Assembly (NCBI GenBank): GCA_030684415.1
Contig: JAUXNL010000091.1
Location: 1 to 14,010, forward strand
Reading direction: 5' to 3'
DNA: 14,010 nt
Source of the DNA: Moraxellaceae bacterium
GTDB taxonomy: Bacteria > Pseudomonadota > Gammaproteobacteria > Pseudomonadales > Moraxellaceae
Shown: one piece after another, positions 1 through 6,508 of the stretch
Layout: each line of letters opens with the position of its first letter
How positions within the stretch are numbered: the stretch's first letter is position 1
Position numbers and translations under genes: made by a program
The notes under the pieces: generated by a model
The model's input: the letters and a program-made list of their open reading frames with translations, nothing else
Told to the model about the DNA's origin: nothing
Database searches by the model: none

Positions 1-115
1 CCTTTGCTGCGCAAAGACTCAGACAGTCCTCGCCCTTAATCCGCTGCCGGACTCCGCTCCTCGGCTCTCTCTATGGGGGTGTGAAGGTCAAGGGCTCGCT
101 TTGCTTCGCTCGCTT

Positions 116-150
116 AAAAGCAAAAGCAAAAGCAAAAGCAAAAGCAAAAA
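116..150. repeat. AAAAGC hexanucleotide tandem repeat
   Basis: Five perfect head-to-tail copies of AAAAGC (116-145) are followed by a degenerate A-rich end (146-150). The surrounding stretch 1-204 has no convincing gene. It holds a short hairpin (CTTTGC-tgc-GCAAAG at 2-16) and a directly repeated TGGGGGTGTG at about 74 and 153. The array lies about 55 bp beyond the stop of the minus-strand phosphatase gene, so it is downstream of that operon. Copy number at such an array could vary by slippage; that is inference. Confidence 0.85.
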
Positions 151-204
151 CCTGGGGGTGTGGGATTTATCGGTGGTTTGTGGGCTTTCAGCTGAGGGCA
201 GTGC

Positions 205-531
205 TCAGGAGGTCAGGAAGGGGGTGACTTTGCGTTGGAGCAGGGCGATCAGTTCGGGCTGCATGAAATCGTAGTGGTCGGGGATGTCGAGGCAGATCAC
301 ACGGGCATGGCCGAGGTGGGGGCGGAAGCGCTGGTTGAGCTTTTGCCGCTGTGATTTTTCCATCACGAAAATCAGGTCTGCCCACGCTAGCAGCTCAAGG
401 CTGACCGGAATGTCGGCTTCGTGCTTGAGCCCGGCAGAGGCGGTTTCTATGCCGGGGTGTGTGGCAAATATCTGTTCGGCCGTCGGGCTGCGCAGGCGGT
501 TTTGGCCACAGATGAACAGTAGGCGGCGCAT
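205..531 (-). CDS. Low-molecular-weight protein-tyrosine-phosphatase-like protein (108 aa)
   Basis: This is a small cytoplasmic protein with the phosphatase P-loop signature CX5R-S at residues 8-15 (CGQNRLRS) directly after a hydrophobic first strand, as in low-molecular-weight tyrosine phosphatases. The IPDHYDFM stretch near residue 85 could supply the general-acid aspartate. The length, about 108 residues, matches the short single-domain family of predicted phosphatases (COG4551-like) rather than the roughly 150-residue Wzb/YfkJ type. The open frame continues upstream to 672, but the start at 531 (MRRLLF) is preferred because the P-loop then sits at the N-terminus. It begins 2 nt after the TGA of the upstream transporter gene, so the two are probably co-transcribed and translationally coupled. 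The physiological substrate is unknown. The fold assignment is fairly secure; activity is inferred. Confidence 0.85.
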   Translation of the reverse strand: MRRLLFICGQNRLRSPTAEQIFATHPGIETASAGLKHEADIPVSLELLAWADLIFVMEKSQRQKLNQRFRPHLGHARVICLDIPDHYDFMQPELIALLQRKVTPFLTS

Positions 532-533
532 GT

Positions 534-1466
534 TCAGAACACCGCTTTCAGCCAGTGCTTGAGGGTTTCGGCGCGGTTGATGAGCAGCGCGAGAAAAATC
601 AGTGCGCAGCCAGCCAGTTGCTGGCTGTTCATGCTTTCGCCGAACCAGCCGGCGGCGAGCAGCGCTACCCACACCGGTTCTACCACCATGATCACCACGC
701 CGTGCGTGTTCAGCGACAAGCTCTGCGCGTGCGTTTGCAACAGGAATCGCGCCGCCGTGCCGATAACCGCGCTGGCCACGATCCAGGCGACCATTTCTAC
801 TGAAAAATTCGTGAAGCTGGGCTGCCAGGGCTCAAAGGCCAGCGAAAGCACCGTGGTGAACACACCCACGGTGGCCAGCACCACGGCCGTCAGTGCGAGC
901 GCGGGCACCTTCGCAATCTCGATGGCCTGGCCATCTGCGGTGGTCTGTGTGCGTGTATTAGCGGCGTGCGTGTTGAGCGTGTAATACAGCGCGAAAATGC
1001 AGGCCGCGACGACATAGCACAGTTGCCCCGGCTCCGGCCGGAAGCCGTGCTGCAGCGAGAGCAGGGCCAGCCCGCTGGCCGCTACCGGTAGCGCTATCCA
1101 GGTGCTGCGCGGTTGCTTCTCGCCAAATACCAGTCGCCCGAGCACGGGCACCATCACCACGCCAAGACTCGTGAGAAAAGCGCCTTCGCCCACATGGGTG
1201 CCGAGAAAAATGCCCATCACCCACAGGCTCATGCCGGCCGCAAACACCAGGCCCACCAACACCGCGCGGCGCAGCGAATGTGCGTCCAGTGCGCGCAACT
1301 GCGCGTGGCCGATTGCGGCCAGCAGCGCGGCCGCCAGCAGAAAGCGGATGGCCATGAACAACAGTGGCGGCATCAGCAGCACCGCCTCGCGCGAGAAAAT
1401 CCAGCTCATGGCCGCCAGCAGGGTCACTCCTACCAGCATCAGATCGGCCTTGCCTGCATTCGTCAT
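534..1466 (-). CDS. EamA/DMT-superfamily membrane transporter (310 aa)
   Basis: This is an inner-membrane protein of the drug/metabolite transporter superfamily, about ten hydrophobic segments arranged as two EamA halves (roughly residues 8-140 and 145-300). Each half ends in the family's recognisable pattern: P-x-LG-x-LVFGE near residue 116 followed by a Gly-rich helix, and EPVWVALLAAGWFGE near residue 277 followed by the last helix. Such proteins usually export small metabolites or amino acids; the substrate here cannot be predicted. The frame is open back to 1595, but the start at 1466 (MTNAGKAD) is chosen because it directly precedes the first membrane helix and the upstream residues are Pro/Arg-rich. 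It is the first gene of an operon with the phosphatase gene (2-nt gap). The 278-bp region 1467-1744 separates it from the divergent secreted-protein gene. Confidence 0.88.
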   Translation of the reverse strand: MTNAGKADLMLVGVTLLAAMSWIFSREAVLLMPPLLFMAIRFLLAAALLAAIGHAQLRALDAHSLRRAVLVGLVFAAGMSLWVMGIFLGTHVGEGAFLTSLGVVMVPVLGRLVFGEKQPRSTWIALPVAASGLALLSLQHGFRPEPGQLCYVVAACIFALYYTLNTHAANTRTQTTADGQAIEIAKVPALALTAVVLATVGVFTTVLSLAFEPWQPSFTNFSVEMVAWIVASAVIGTAARFLLQTHAQSLSLNTHGVVIMVVEPVWVALLAAGWFGESMNSQQLAGCALIFLALLINRAETLKHWLKAVF

Positions 1467-1575
1467 CACGGCTCTCGCGGGTAAAAAGAAAGGGCGCATT
1501 TTGCGTGGCGACGGCAGCGCCGGGAAGGCCCGCGGGGGCCAGAGTCTGGTGGGGGCGGGCAAGTATGCGGACACT

Positions 1576-1592
1576 GAGCCGAGGGGCGGCTC
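1576..1592. other. Short inverted repeat in a divergent intergenic region
   Basis: A 6-bp perfect stem (GAGCCG/CGGCTC) with a 5-nt loop (AGGGG) lies in the 278-bp region between the divergently transcribed transporter (start 1466) and secreted-protein (start 1745) genes. It could be a hairpin in a leader or a protein-binding site. Neither strand shows a T-tract, so a terminator is unlikely. No sigma-70 promoter stands out in 1467-1744. Confidence 0.3.
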
Positions 1593-1744
1593 CAAATGTA
1601 CAAAATTTGCGCCTGCCGGTATTTTTCAGGAGGGCAATAGCTCATCGCCCCGACGGCTCCCGCCGCTAGTCCGTTTCACCTGTCAGGCCCGCGTCGTTCT
1701 GTCGGCGCCTGCTGCGATGCCGTGCAATACAAAGGAGTAATGCC

Positions 1745-3664
1745 ATGAAACCGATCATCCTGCTGCTTCTGCTCTGTGCTGCGGGTCTGCCGCTTGTGGC
1801 CGGCGCACAGGCTGCGCTGCATCCCGAGGTGAAAGCCTTGCAGGGCTTTCTGGGCAATTCGCGCGAATTCGACAGGGTGAACAAGGAAGTGACGCGCATC
1901 AGCAATCATCGCGAGCAGATGCGCCAGCAGTGGCAGAAGAATATTGAGGGCAATGATCTGGTGAAGCGGGTGTCGGCGAGCGTCTGGCATGCCTGCGCGC
2001 TGCTCAGCCATGACGTGCGTGTGGATGCCGCCTGCCATGGCGAGATGCACTACATCGACGAACACAAGGCGCGCGAACTGTTGGCCAACGCCCTGGTGCG
2101 CATCGAGCAATGGGAAAAGAACCTGGGCTCCGGCCTGCGCAAATCAACCTGCCGCGACCTGCGTGGGGCCTCGCAGGACGCGCACACCTTCTGTCACTGG
2201 AAGCCCGCGGTGCTCAAGGACATGATCAAGCGCATCGACCGGCTGCCGGACCAGACGGCGCGGCTGGAGGCGGCGCGCGAATGCGTGCTGAGCGGCTGCA
2301 CCGAGGGCGAGTTTTCCGTCAGCCATCCCGACCTGCCGCAGCGCCTGCTGAAGGCCGGCATCGCCATGGAAAACAATGCGGCGGTGCGACGTTCGCTGCC
2401 GCAGGCGGCCGACTGGTATGCGCTGGCGGCCGAGCGCGGCCATGCCGGCGCGGCCTACCTGCTCGCCGTGATGCACGCCAGCGGCTACATGGGGCCGATG
2501 GACATGGAGCTGGCCGAGGCCTTTGCGGCACAGGCCCATGCCAATGCCATGGCGGCCGACACCGCTGACAAGAAAGCCGTGGTCTACGGCCAGGCGCGCG
2601 ACTATGCCGGCAGCCGTACCACGCTGGGCCAGATCCGCGACACGTTTGTCAGCTTCGAGCGCGTGCGCGATTACCACCGCTTTGTGTCGGCCCGCGTCGG
2701 CGGCAGCTTTCTGGCACAGGTTGCGAAACTGGAAGTGCTGCACACGCAGGGCGCGCTATCACCCAACGACATGCACGCGATCGGGCTGGCCATCGGCGCC
2801 ATGCGCGATGCCAACGGACGCCGCCTGCTGAACGAGGCCATGACCTGGCATGTGCGCGCCGCCGACAAAGACCATCGTGCTTCCGCGCAACTGGCGTTCC
2901 GCGAATATCCTGCACTGCCCAGCCAGACGCCGGAGGAATGGCGCGCGCGCTATGACTTCGCCGAACGCACCGCCGAGAAGTTCCTGGCCTGGAACCTTGA
3001 TGCACGCCTTGCGGCGGGCATGCGCGCCAATGCCAACCATTTCCACGGTCAGCATGCGCTGAACACCGACGCGCCAGACAAGGGCCGCGAGTTCTTCACG
3101 CGCCGCCTGTACTGGACCGACAAGGCCATGGCGCTGGGCGATCGCGCACAGACGCTCTGGCTGGCCCAGCAACTCTTCAACGGGCCGTCGCCGGGCTACA
3201 CGGAACTGCTGCGCCCGGACCGCGAGCGGGCGGCCGTGCTGGCTGAAAAGATCGCCGCCGTGGAACCGCTCAGCGGCCATCCCATGCATGACCCGGTCGA
3301 GGACATCATTCTCGCGGTGCGCCAGCCCGAGCGCATTCCGGACGTGATGGAAAAGCGCCGCCTGCGCGATGCCAGCCTGGCGCGGCAACGCCAGGCCCAC
3401 CGCGAGCGTGAGGCGAAACTGGCGCGCGAAAAAATGGAGCAAGAGGTCAAGGCGCGTGTGGATCGCCTTACCGCCGAGCACCGTGAAAAGGAAGAAGCGC
3501 GGCTGCGCAACCTGCCGCCGCCACCGGCGCCCCTGGACTGGAGCGCCTTTGGCAACTACACGCCGGGGCCGACTATTCCCCACCGCACGCCAGCGGCCAT
3601 GGGCGGCGGCTTTTTCTGGGAGGGCGGCAAGCTGCACCGCCCCGACGGCCGCCTTGCGCGCTGA
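1745..3664 (+). CDS. Secreted Sel1-repeat-like protein of unknown function (639 aa)
   Basis: The start is well supported by AAGGAG at 1732-1737, 7 nt before the ATG. A classical signal peptide (K2, hydrophobic core 4-19, probable cleavage after AQA at residue 23) predicts export to the periplasm or beyond. Residues about 218-265 (AADWYALAAERGHAGAAYLLAVMHASGY) resemble a Sel1/TPR-like helical repeat, a family used for protein-protein interaction. Exactly six mature cysteines (84, 97, 136, 150, 180, 185) all lie in the N-terminal third, suggesting disulphides. Residues about 534-589 form a highly charged Arg/Lys/Glu helix, probably a coiled coil. They are followed by a Pro-rich segment and a Gly/aromatic tail (GGGFFWEGG). 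No enzyme motif was found. It is monocistronic and divergent from the transporter operon. The function is unknown; envelope scaffold or adaptor is a guess from the architecture. Confidence 0.85.
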   Translation: MKPIILLLLLCAAGLPLVAGAQAALHPEVKALQGFLGNSREFDRVNKEVTRISNHREQMRQQWQKNIEGNDLVKRVSASVWHACALLSHDVRVDAACHGEMHYIDEHKARELLANALVRIEQWEKNLGSGLRKSTCRDLRGASQDAHTFCHWKPAVLKDMIKRIDRLPDQTARLEAARECVLSGCTEGEFSVSHPDLPQRLLKAGIAMENNAAVRRSLPQAADWYALAAERGHAGAAYLLAVMHASGYMGPMDMELAEAFAAQAHANAMAADTADKKAVVYGQARDYAGSRTTLGQIRDTFVSFERVRDYHRFVSARVGGSFLAQVAKLEVLHTQGALSPNDMHAIGLAIGAMRDANGRRLLNEAMTWHVRAADKDHRASAQLAFREYPALPSQTPEEWRARYDFAERTAEKFLAWNLDARLAAGMRANANHFHGQHALNTDAPDKGREFFTRRLYWTDKAMALGDRAQTLWLAQQLFNGPSPGYTELLRPDRERAAVLAEKIAAVEPLSGHPMHDPVEDIILAVRQPERIPDVMEKRRLRDASLARQRQAHREREAKLAREKMEQEVKARVDRLTAEHREKEEARLRNLPPPPAPLDWSAFGNYTPGPTIPHRTPAAMGGGFFWEGGKLHRPDGRLAR

Positions 3665-3690
3665 GCGTTTCGGACTCAGGCCAGTTGCGC

Positions 3691-3712
3691 CAGCATCGGG
3701 CGGATGATGCTG
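3691..3712. terminator. Possible hairpin between convergent genes
   Basis: A 7-bp stem (CAGCATC at 3691-3697, GATGCTG at 3706-3712) with an 8-nt loop lies 27 bp after the stop of the secreted-protein gene and before the stop of the convergent lipoprotein gene. There is no downstream T-run, so intrinsic termination is only a possibility based on position. Confidence 0.25.
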
Positions 3713-3790
3713 TGCGTAAGCGTGCGCAGCAGGCACCACTCGCCGGCAACGAAGGGATTGTGTCGGTGGCAATGCGCCCGGCCTTTGCCC

Positions 3791-4324
3791 TTACTGGCGG
3801 TCGTAGCAGATTTCGTTGAGGAGTGTGGCGGTGTAGTCCGCCACGTTTTTGGCCGTCGGGAAGGCGGTGGGCGTGCCATCGCTGAACAGGCAGAGCCGGT
3901 TGCGCGTTTTCAGGGCCCAGATCACCGGCGAGGTGATGCCGGGCGGTCGCGTCCAGCTCCCGCGGTTGAAGGTGACGCCGCCATGCCCCTCGGTGGCCAG
4001 GAAGGTCACGCTGCCCATGTTGGTGGCGGTGGGGCTCACGGTGCCCGTGCCGGCGCAGGCCGTGCCCATGTACTGCACGCCGCGCTGGGTATAGCTCACG
4101 CTGTTGTCGGCAATCTTGGTGACGGTGAGCAGGAAGCGCGACGAGCTGACGCCGCCCACGACATTGCACTGGCCCTGTAGCCAGCCGGTGGCATAGGTGT
4201 TGATGGTGGGCAGCGTGCCGCTGCCGTCGTCGCCACCACCGCCCCCGTCGCCACAGGCGACGAGCAGGCTGCAGGCGAGGGGCAGGGCGATGGCGTGAAG
4301 GGGGCGTTTCAGGTTCAGGGTCAT
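3791..4324 (-). CDS. Small outer-membrane-type lipoprotein, unknown function (177 aa)
   Basis: The N-terminus is a typical lipoprotein signal: MTLNLKR, a hydrophobic stretch, then the lipobox LVAC with the acylated cysteine at residue 24. Residue 25 is Gly rather than Asp, so Lol-dependent sorting to the outer membrane would be expected. A Gly/Asp-rich flexible linker covers residues 25-36. The mature domain (about 37-177) is rich in Thr, Ser, Val and Gly, probably beta-strand, and carries four cysteines (53, 90, 145, 173) that could form two disulphides. A GGAG lies 9 nt before the ATG. The gene converges on the secreted-protein gene with about 126 bp between stops. I do not recognise a family. 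The export prediction is strong; the function is unknown. Confidence 0.82.
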   Translation of the reverse strand: MTLNLKRPLHAIALPLACSLLVACGDGGGGGDDGSGTLPTINTYATGWLQGQCNVVGGVSSSRFLLTVTKIADNSVSYTQRGVQYMGTACAGTGTVSPTATNMGSVTFLATEGHGGVTFNRGSWTRPPGITSPVIWALKTRNRLCLFSDGTPTAFPTAKNVADYTATLLNEICYDRQ

Positions 4325-4432
4325 GGCGGGTCACTCCGTGTGGGCACGGCTCCGAAGGGTGGGGGTCAATACAGCGCCCGCCATGCTATGCATGCAGAAA
4401 TGCAGGGTGAATTGCGTAAAAACGCAGGGGAG

Positions 4433-4450
4433 TCATGCATTCATGCATGA
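4433..4450. promoter_or_regulatory. Perfect ATGCAT-type palindrome upstream of the lipoprotein gene
   Basis: TCATGCAT-tc-ATGCATGA is a perfect 8+8-bp inverted repeat with a 2-nt centre. It lies about 110 bp upstream of the lipoprotein start. A related TATGCATGCA lies at about 4387-4396 and a further ATGCA nearby at 4400. The symmetry fits a dimeric regulator's operator. No regulator is known, so the role is inference. Confidence 0.4.
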
Positions 4451-4538
4451 GTGGGGCGACTTGGGCTGCCAAATCGCCCGAGGAAGGTCAGTAGAAGGAA
4501 GTCATTTGAAGGGAGGTGTTCTGAAGGGAAGGAGATTG

Positions 4539-4634
4539 CTCCGTCATCCCCATGCCCCACCGGGACTTTCCATACTCCGTCATCCCCGCGCCCCACAGGG
4601 GCTTCCGATGGTCGAAGGCGGGGACCCAGCGCCT
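4539..4634. repeat. 36-bp imperfect tandem repeat with inverted arm (CCGTCATCCCC class)
   Basis: Two tandem units of 36 bp begin with CTCCGTCATCCCC at 4539 and 4575. A complementary arm (AAGGCGGGGACCCAGCG, about 4615-4631) can pair with CCCCGC at 4584-4589. This resembles the widespread intergenic palindromic repeats of proteobacteria that read CCGTCATCCCCGCG...GCGGGGACCCAG. Just upstream (4483-4535) are four loosely spaced GAAGG motifs. The region 4325-4672 holds no gene I can support. Confidence 0.6.
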
Positions 4635-4672
4635 TAACCCTACGCGCTACGCAACGTGCAACCCCTCAAGCC

Positions 4673-4793
4673 TCAAACGCGCTGCGCAAACCACCCGTGC
4701 ATCAAGCCGGACTGGAAGAACTCCACCGGCGGCGTGAACCCGGCCGCCGCAATCAGCGACGCGACAGTGGCCGGCGGCAGATCGGCATTGGCC
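4673..4793 (-). pseudogene. 3' stub of a SAM-dependent methyltransferase-like gene
   Basis: Read on the minus strand, this stretch encodes about 40 codons ending in TGA at 4675-4673: ...ADLPPATVASLIAAAGF, then TPPVEFFQSGLMHGWFAQR. The pattern of a helix ending AAAGF, a short strand and a C-terminal HGWFA resembles the end of class I methyltransferases, where the 'LL..AGF..P..F' segment precedes the last strands. Everything upstream is missing because an IS3-type terminus abuts at 4794. It has no start codon of its own and cannot make the enzyme. The open frame and the exact boundary at the TG of the IS end support a real remnant; the family call is moderate. Confidence 0.5.
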
Positions 4794-4860
4794 TGTAAGC
4801 TCCCCCGTCAACTGGACATCAGTTCGTAGAGACTTCCGCCGGTACTCCAGTGGGGTCATG
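4794..4860 (-). mobile_element. Terminal remnant of an IS3-type element
   Basis: Position 4794 begins TGTAAGCTCCCCCGTCAACT, extending to GGACA at 4818. It starts with the TG typical of IS3-family ends. Immediately inside, the minus strand encodes DDMTPLEYRRKSL, which matches the usual C-terminal signature of IS3-type OrfB integrases (…LxxMTPxEYRR). Only about 65 bp survive; the rest is replaced by IS5-type transposase sequence. Its end differs from that of the intact IS3 element at 12123-13373, so it is a different element. The right boundary is approximate. Confidence 0.5.
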
Positions 4861-5371
4861 TCGTCCAAGCGGCCCTGCCGGGCGAGCATCGCAAGACACT
4901 GGGCGCCGACAAAGGGTATGCACGCGCAGGAGTTTGTAGCGGCTTGCCGTGGCATCAACATCACACCGCATGTCGCTCAAAACGACAGTGGCAACCGTCG
5001 CTCGGCCATCGACGAGCGCACGACCCGGCATGAGGGTTATGCCATCAGCATGAACAAACGCAAGCTGATCGAAACTACGTTTGGCTGGAGAAAGCAGTAT
5101 GGGGGTTTGCGACGAGTCATGTTGAGGGGGCTGGAGCGTGTGGGTAACCGGGTCATGCTGGTGCTTTGCGCCTTCAATTTGTTGAGAATGCGGAATATTG
5201 CAGAAAATGCGGTGATATAAGGCGGAAAACAGGCTGGTTTGATGAAAATGGATGACGGTATGCGTAAAAAATGGACTGGCCGTCTGATTTTATGAAAAAC
5301 ATCGGGGATTGACGGCTTCTGCAGGAGGGAGGCGGTCAGTTGATGGAGTGTTTTTCAGCAGACTGCTAGCC
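4858..5371 (+). mobile_element. 5'-truncated IS5/IS1182-type element, copy 1 (right part)
   Basis: This remnant holds the 3' portion of a DDE transposase gene plus its downstream end. The right terminus reads TTTTTCAGCAGACTGCTAG (5351-5369, extending to CC at 5371). Its reverse complement matches the left terminus of the second copy at 12016-12036 in 18 of 21 positions. The coding portion is closely similar to the second copy's at 13801-14010. The left two thirds of the element are absent and replaced by an IS3-type end. It sits in direct orientation to the copy at 12016-14010, about 6.6 kb away. Confidence 0.75.
4862..5220 (+). pseudogene. IS5-type transposase C-terminal fragment, frameshifted
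   Basis: One frame reads ALPGEHRKTLGADKGY (from about 4874). After a one-base insertion near 4921-4930 relative to the second copy, the sequence continues in the next frame as FVAACRGINITPHVAQN and then ISMNKRKLIETTFGWRKQ, to TAA at 5218-5220. The residues R-x3-E-x6-K (R, E and K within KRKLIETTFGWRK) are the C-terminal catalytic signature of IS4/IS5-type DDE transposases, so that part of the active site survives. The N-terminal domain and first two acidic residues are missing. The second copy supplies the in-frame comparison (GADKGYDTHDFVAACRGIDI). No functional transposase can be made. Confidence 0.75.
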
Positions 5372-5562
5372 GCGAACGTTGGGTTTACACGATGCAAAGC
5401 AATCGGGCTCCGCTCAAGCTGATTGATGGTGCGGCAGACCCCTTCTCGGGCCGGCATATGGTGACGCGCTTTCAGAAATTGGTGCCACATAGCGACCTCA
5501 CCGTGCTTGAACATATTGATCACTATCCACAAGTGGAAGCACCGGAGGCCGTGGTGGTGTAG
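5372..5562 (+). pseudogene. 3' stub of an alpha/beta-hydrolase gene
   Basis: Immediately after the IS right terminus an open frame encodes 62 codons (from GAA at 5374) ending at TAG 5560-5562. It includes ERWVYTMQSNRAPLKLIDGAADPFSG, with the alpha/beta-hydrolase acid-strand pattern (LxLIxGxxDPxxG, catalytic Asp) about a dozen residues in. It ends with LEHIDHYPQVEAPEAV, where the His of the G/D-H-x-P-Q-x-E-x-P motif is the catalytic histidine. The nucleophile elbow and oxyanion-hole region are missing. The frame's only upstream continuation is the IS terminus, so the gene was cut at its 5' side. It runs on the plus strand, toward the SDR operon. Family confidence is good; specificity (epoxide hydrolase, dehalogenase or esterase) is undeterminable. 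Confidence 0.7.
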
Positions 5563-5683
5563 CGGCGTATCTGGCTTTCCGGGCGCGGCACGATCATGCT
5601 TGAGCCGCCGGGGCGTGTTCCTGCAAGGAACGGCGCGGCAGGCCCCCGGAATCACCGGCTCCGCCTATCCGTCGCAGCCGACC

Positions 5684-5705
5684 GGGAAGCCGGGGAGGGC
5701 TTCCC
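5684..5705 (-). terminator. Strong stem-loop after the SDR gene
   Basis: An 8-bp perfect GC-rich stem (GGGAAGCC/GGCTTCCC) with a 6-nt loop lies 12 bp downstream of the minus-strand SDR stop. Its position suits a transcription-ending or mRNA-stabilising hairpin for the three-gene operon. A T-tract is absent, so classical intrinsic termination is uncertain. A second small hairpin (GTTCC-tgcaa-GGAAC, 5617-5631) lies between it and the hydrolase stub. Confidence 0.45.
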
Positions 5706-5716
5706 TGCACGGGCTT

Positions 5717-6508
5717 TCAGCCCTGCATGAAACGATATCCCCGCCCCATCAATTTCGCCTGCCACAAGCGCGGCAACAGTCGGGTGGCGATGGCCCCCAA
5801 CCGGTTGGCCGCGCCGGGCATGCAGACCGACCGCCCCGCCATGCAGGCATCCAGCCCCTCGCGGGCCACGTCTTCGGCGGAATGGAGCAGGAATCCCGGC
5901 AGCGCCAGCTTCTCACCCTGCGCCGGGTTATCGAGCATGGCGGTGCGGGTATAGCCCGGACAGAGCGCGCAGACATGCACGCCATTCCCCGCCGCCTTCA
6001 TTTCATCCTCCAGCGCCAGCGAAAAGGCCAGCACATAGGCCTTGCTGGCGGCATAGACATTCTGGTTGGGAATCGGTGTCCATGCCGCCAGTGACGCCAG
6101 ATTGAGGATATGCCCGCCGCCGCGCACCGCCATGTCGTTGACAAAAAGATGGGACAGGGACGTCAGCGCCACCACGTTTACGGCCAGCAGGTTTTCCTGT
6201 TGCCGCAGCGGTAGCTCGTGGAAGAATCCATTAAAGAGCAGACCCGCGTTGTTGATCAGCAGATCGACGCTCAGGCCGCGTTGCCGTACCTCGGCGTAGA
6301 GGGTTTCCGCCGCGTTCGGCAGCGACAGGTCGCAGGGGATGACATGGCAGCGGATGGCATGATGGAGCGTCAACTGCGCGGCGATGTCCTCCAGCAACGG
6401 CTGGCGGCGCGCCACCAGGATCAGGTCATAGCTGCGCGCGGCCAGCAGGCTGCAGAATTCCAGGCCGATGCCGTCGGAGGCGCCGGTCACCAAGGCAATA
6501 GGATTCAT
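5717..6508 (-). CDS. Short-chain dehydrogenase/reductase (263 aa)
   Basis: This is a classical SDR, a cytosolic NAD(P)(H)-dependent oxidoreductase acting on a carbonyl or alcohol. Visible motifs are the cofactor-binding TGASDGIG (residues 8-15), a basic pair ARR near 33-35 that often favours NADPH, NNAG (86-89), Asn111, Ser139 and the catalytic YAASK (152-156). CPGYTRT follows near 183. The length is normal for the family. The start at 6508 (MNPIALVTGAS) places the Rossmann strand at the N-terminus. Its ATG overlaps the amidase TGA by 4 bp (ATGA), indicating translational coupling and last place in the operon. In context it could reduce or oxidise the carbonyl product of the monoamine oxidase, or process an alcohol part of the substrate. 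The family call is secure; the substrate is inferred. Confidence 0.92.
   Translation of the reverse strand: MNPIALVTGASDGIGLEFCSLLAARSYDLILVARRQPLLEDIAAQLTLHHAIRCHVIPCDLSLPNAAETLYAEVRQRGLSVDLLINNAGLLFNGFFHELPLRQQENLLAVNVVALTSLSHLFVNDMAVRGGGHILNLASLAAWTPIPNQNVYAASKAYVLAFSLALEDEMKAAGNGVHVCALCPGYTRTAMLDNPAQGEKLALPGFLLHSAEDVAREGLDACMAGRSVCMPGAANRLGAIATRLLPRLWQAKLMGRGYRFMQG

Noticed and set aside
116..150. Possible CRISPR-like repeat
   Set aside because: Units are 6 bp with no spacers, so this is a simple tandem repeat.
2759..3772. 337-codon open frame on the minus strand
   Set aside because: It is antisense to the secreted-protein gene, which has a strong ribosome-binding site and signal peptide. 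The antisense product shows no recognisable domain.
3573..4334. 253-codon minus-strand frame over the lipoprotein gene
   Set aside because: The alternative frame gives a His/Arg-rich low-complexity product. The lipobox-containing frame at 3791-4324 explains the region.
4858..5220. Intact 120-aa protein starting at 4858
   Set aside because: The first 20 or so residues are in the wrong frame relative to the transposase homology. The second copy shows that the true frame shifts near 4921-4930, so this is a pseudogene fragment.
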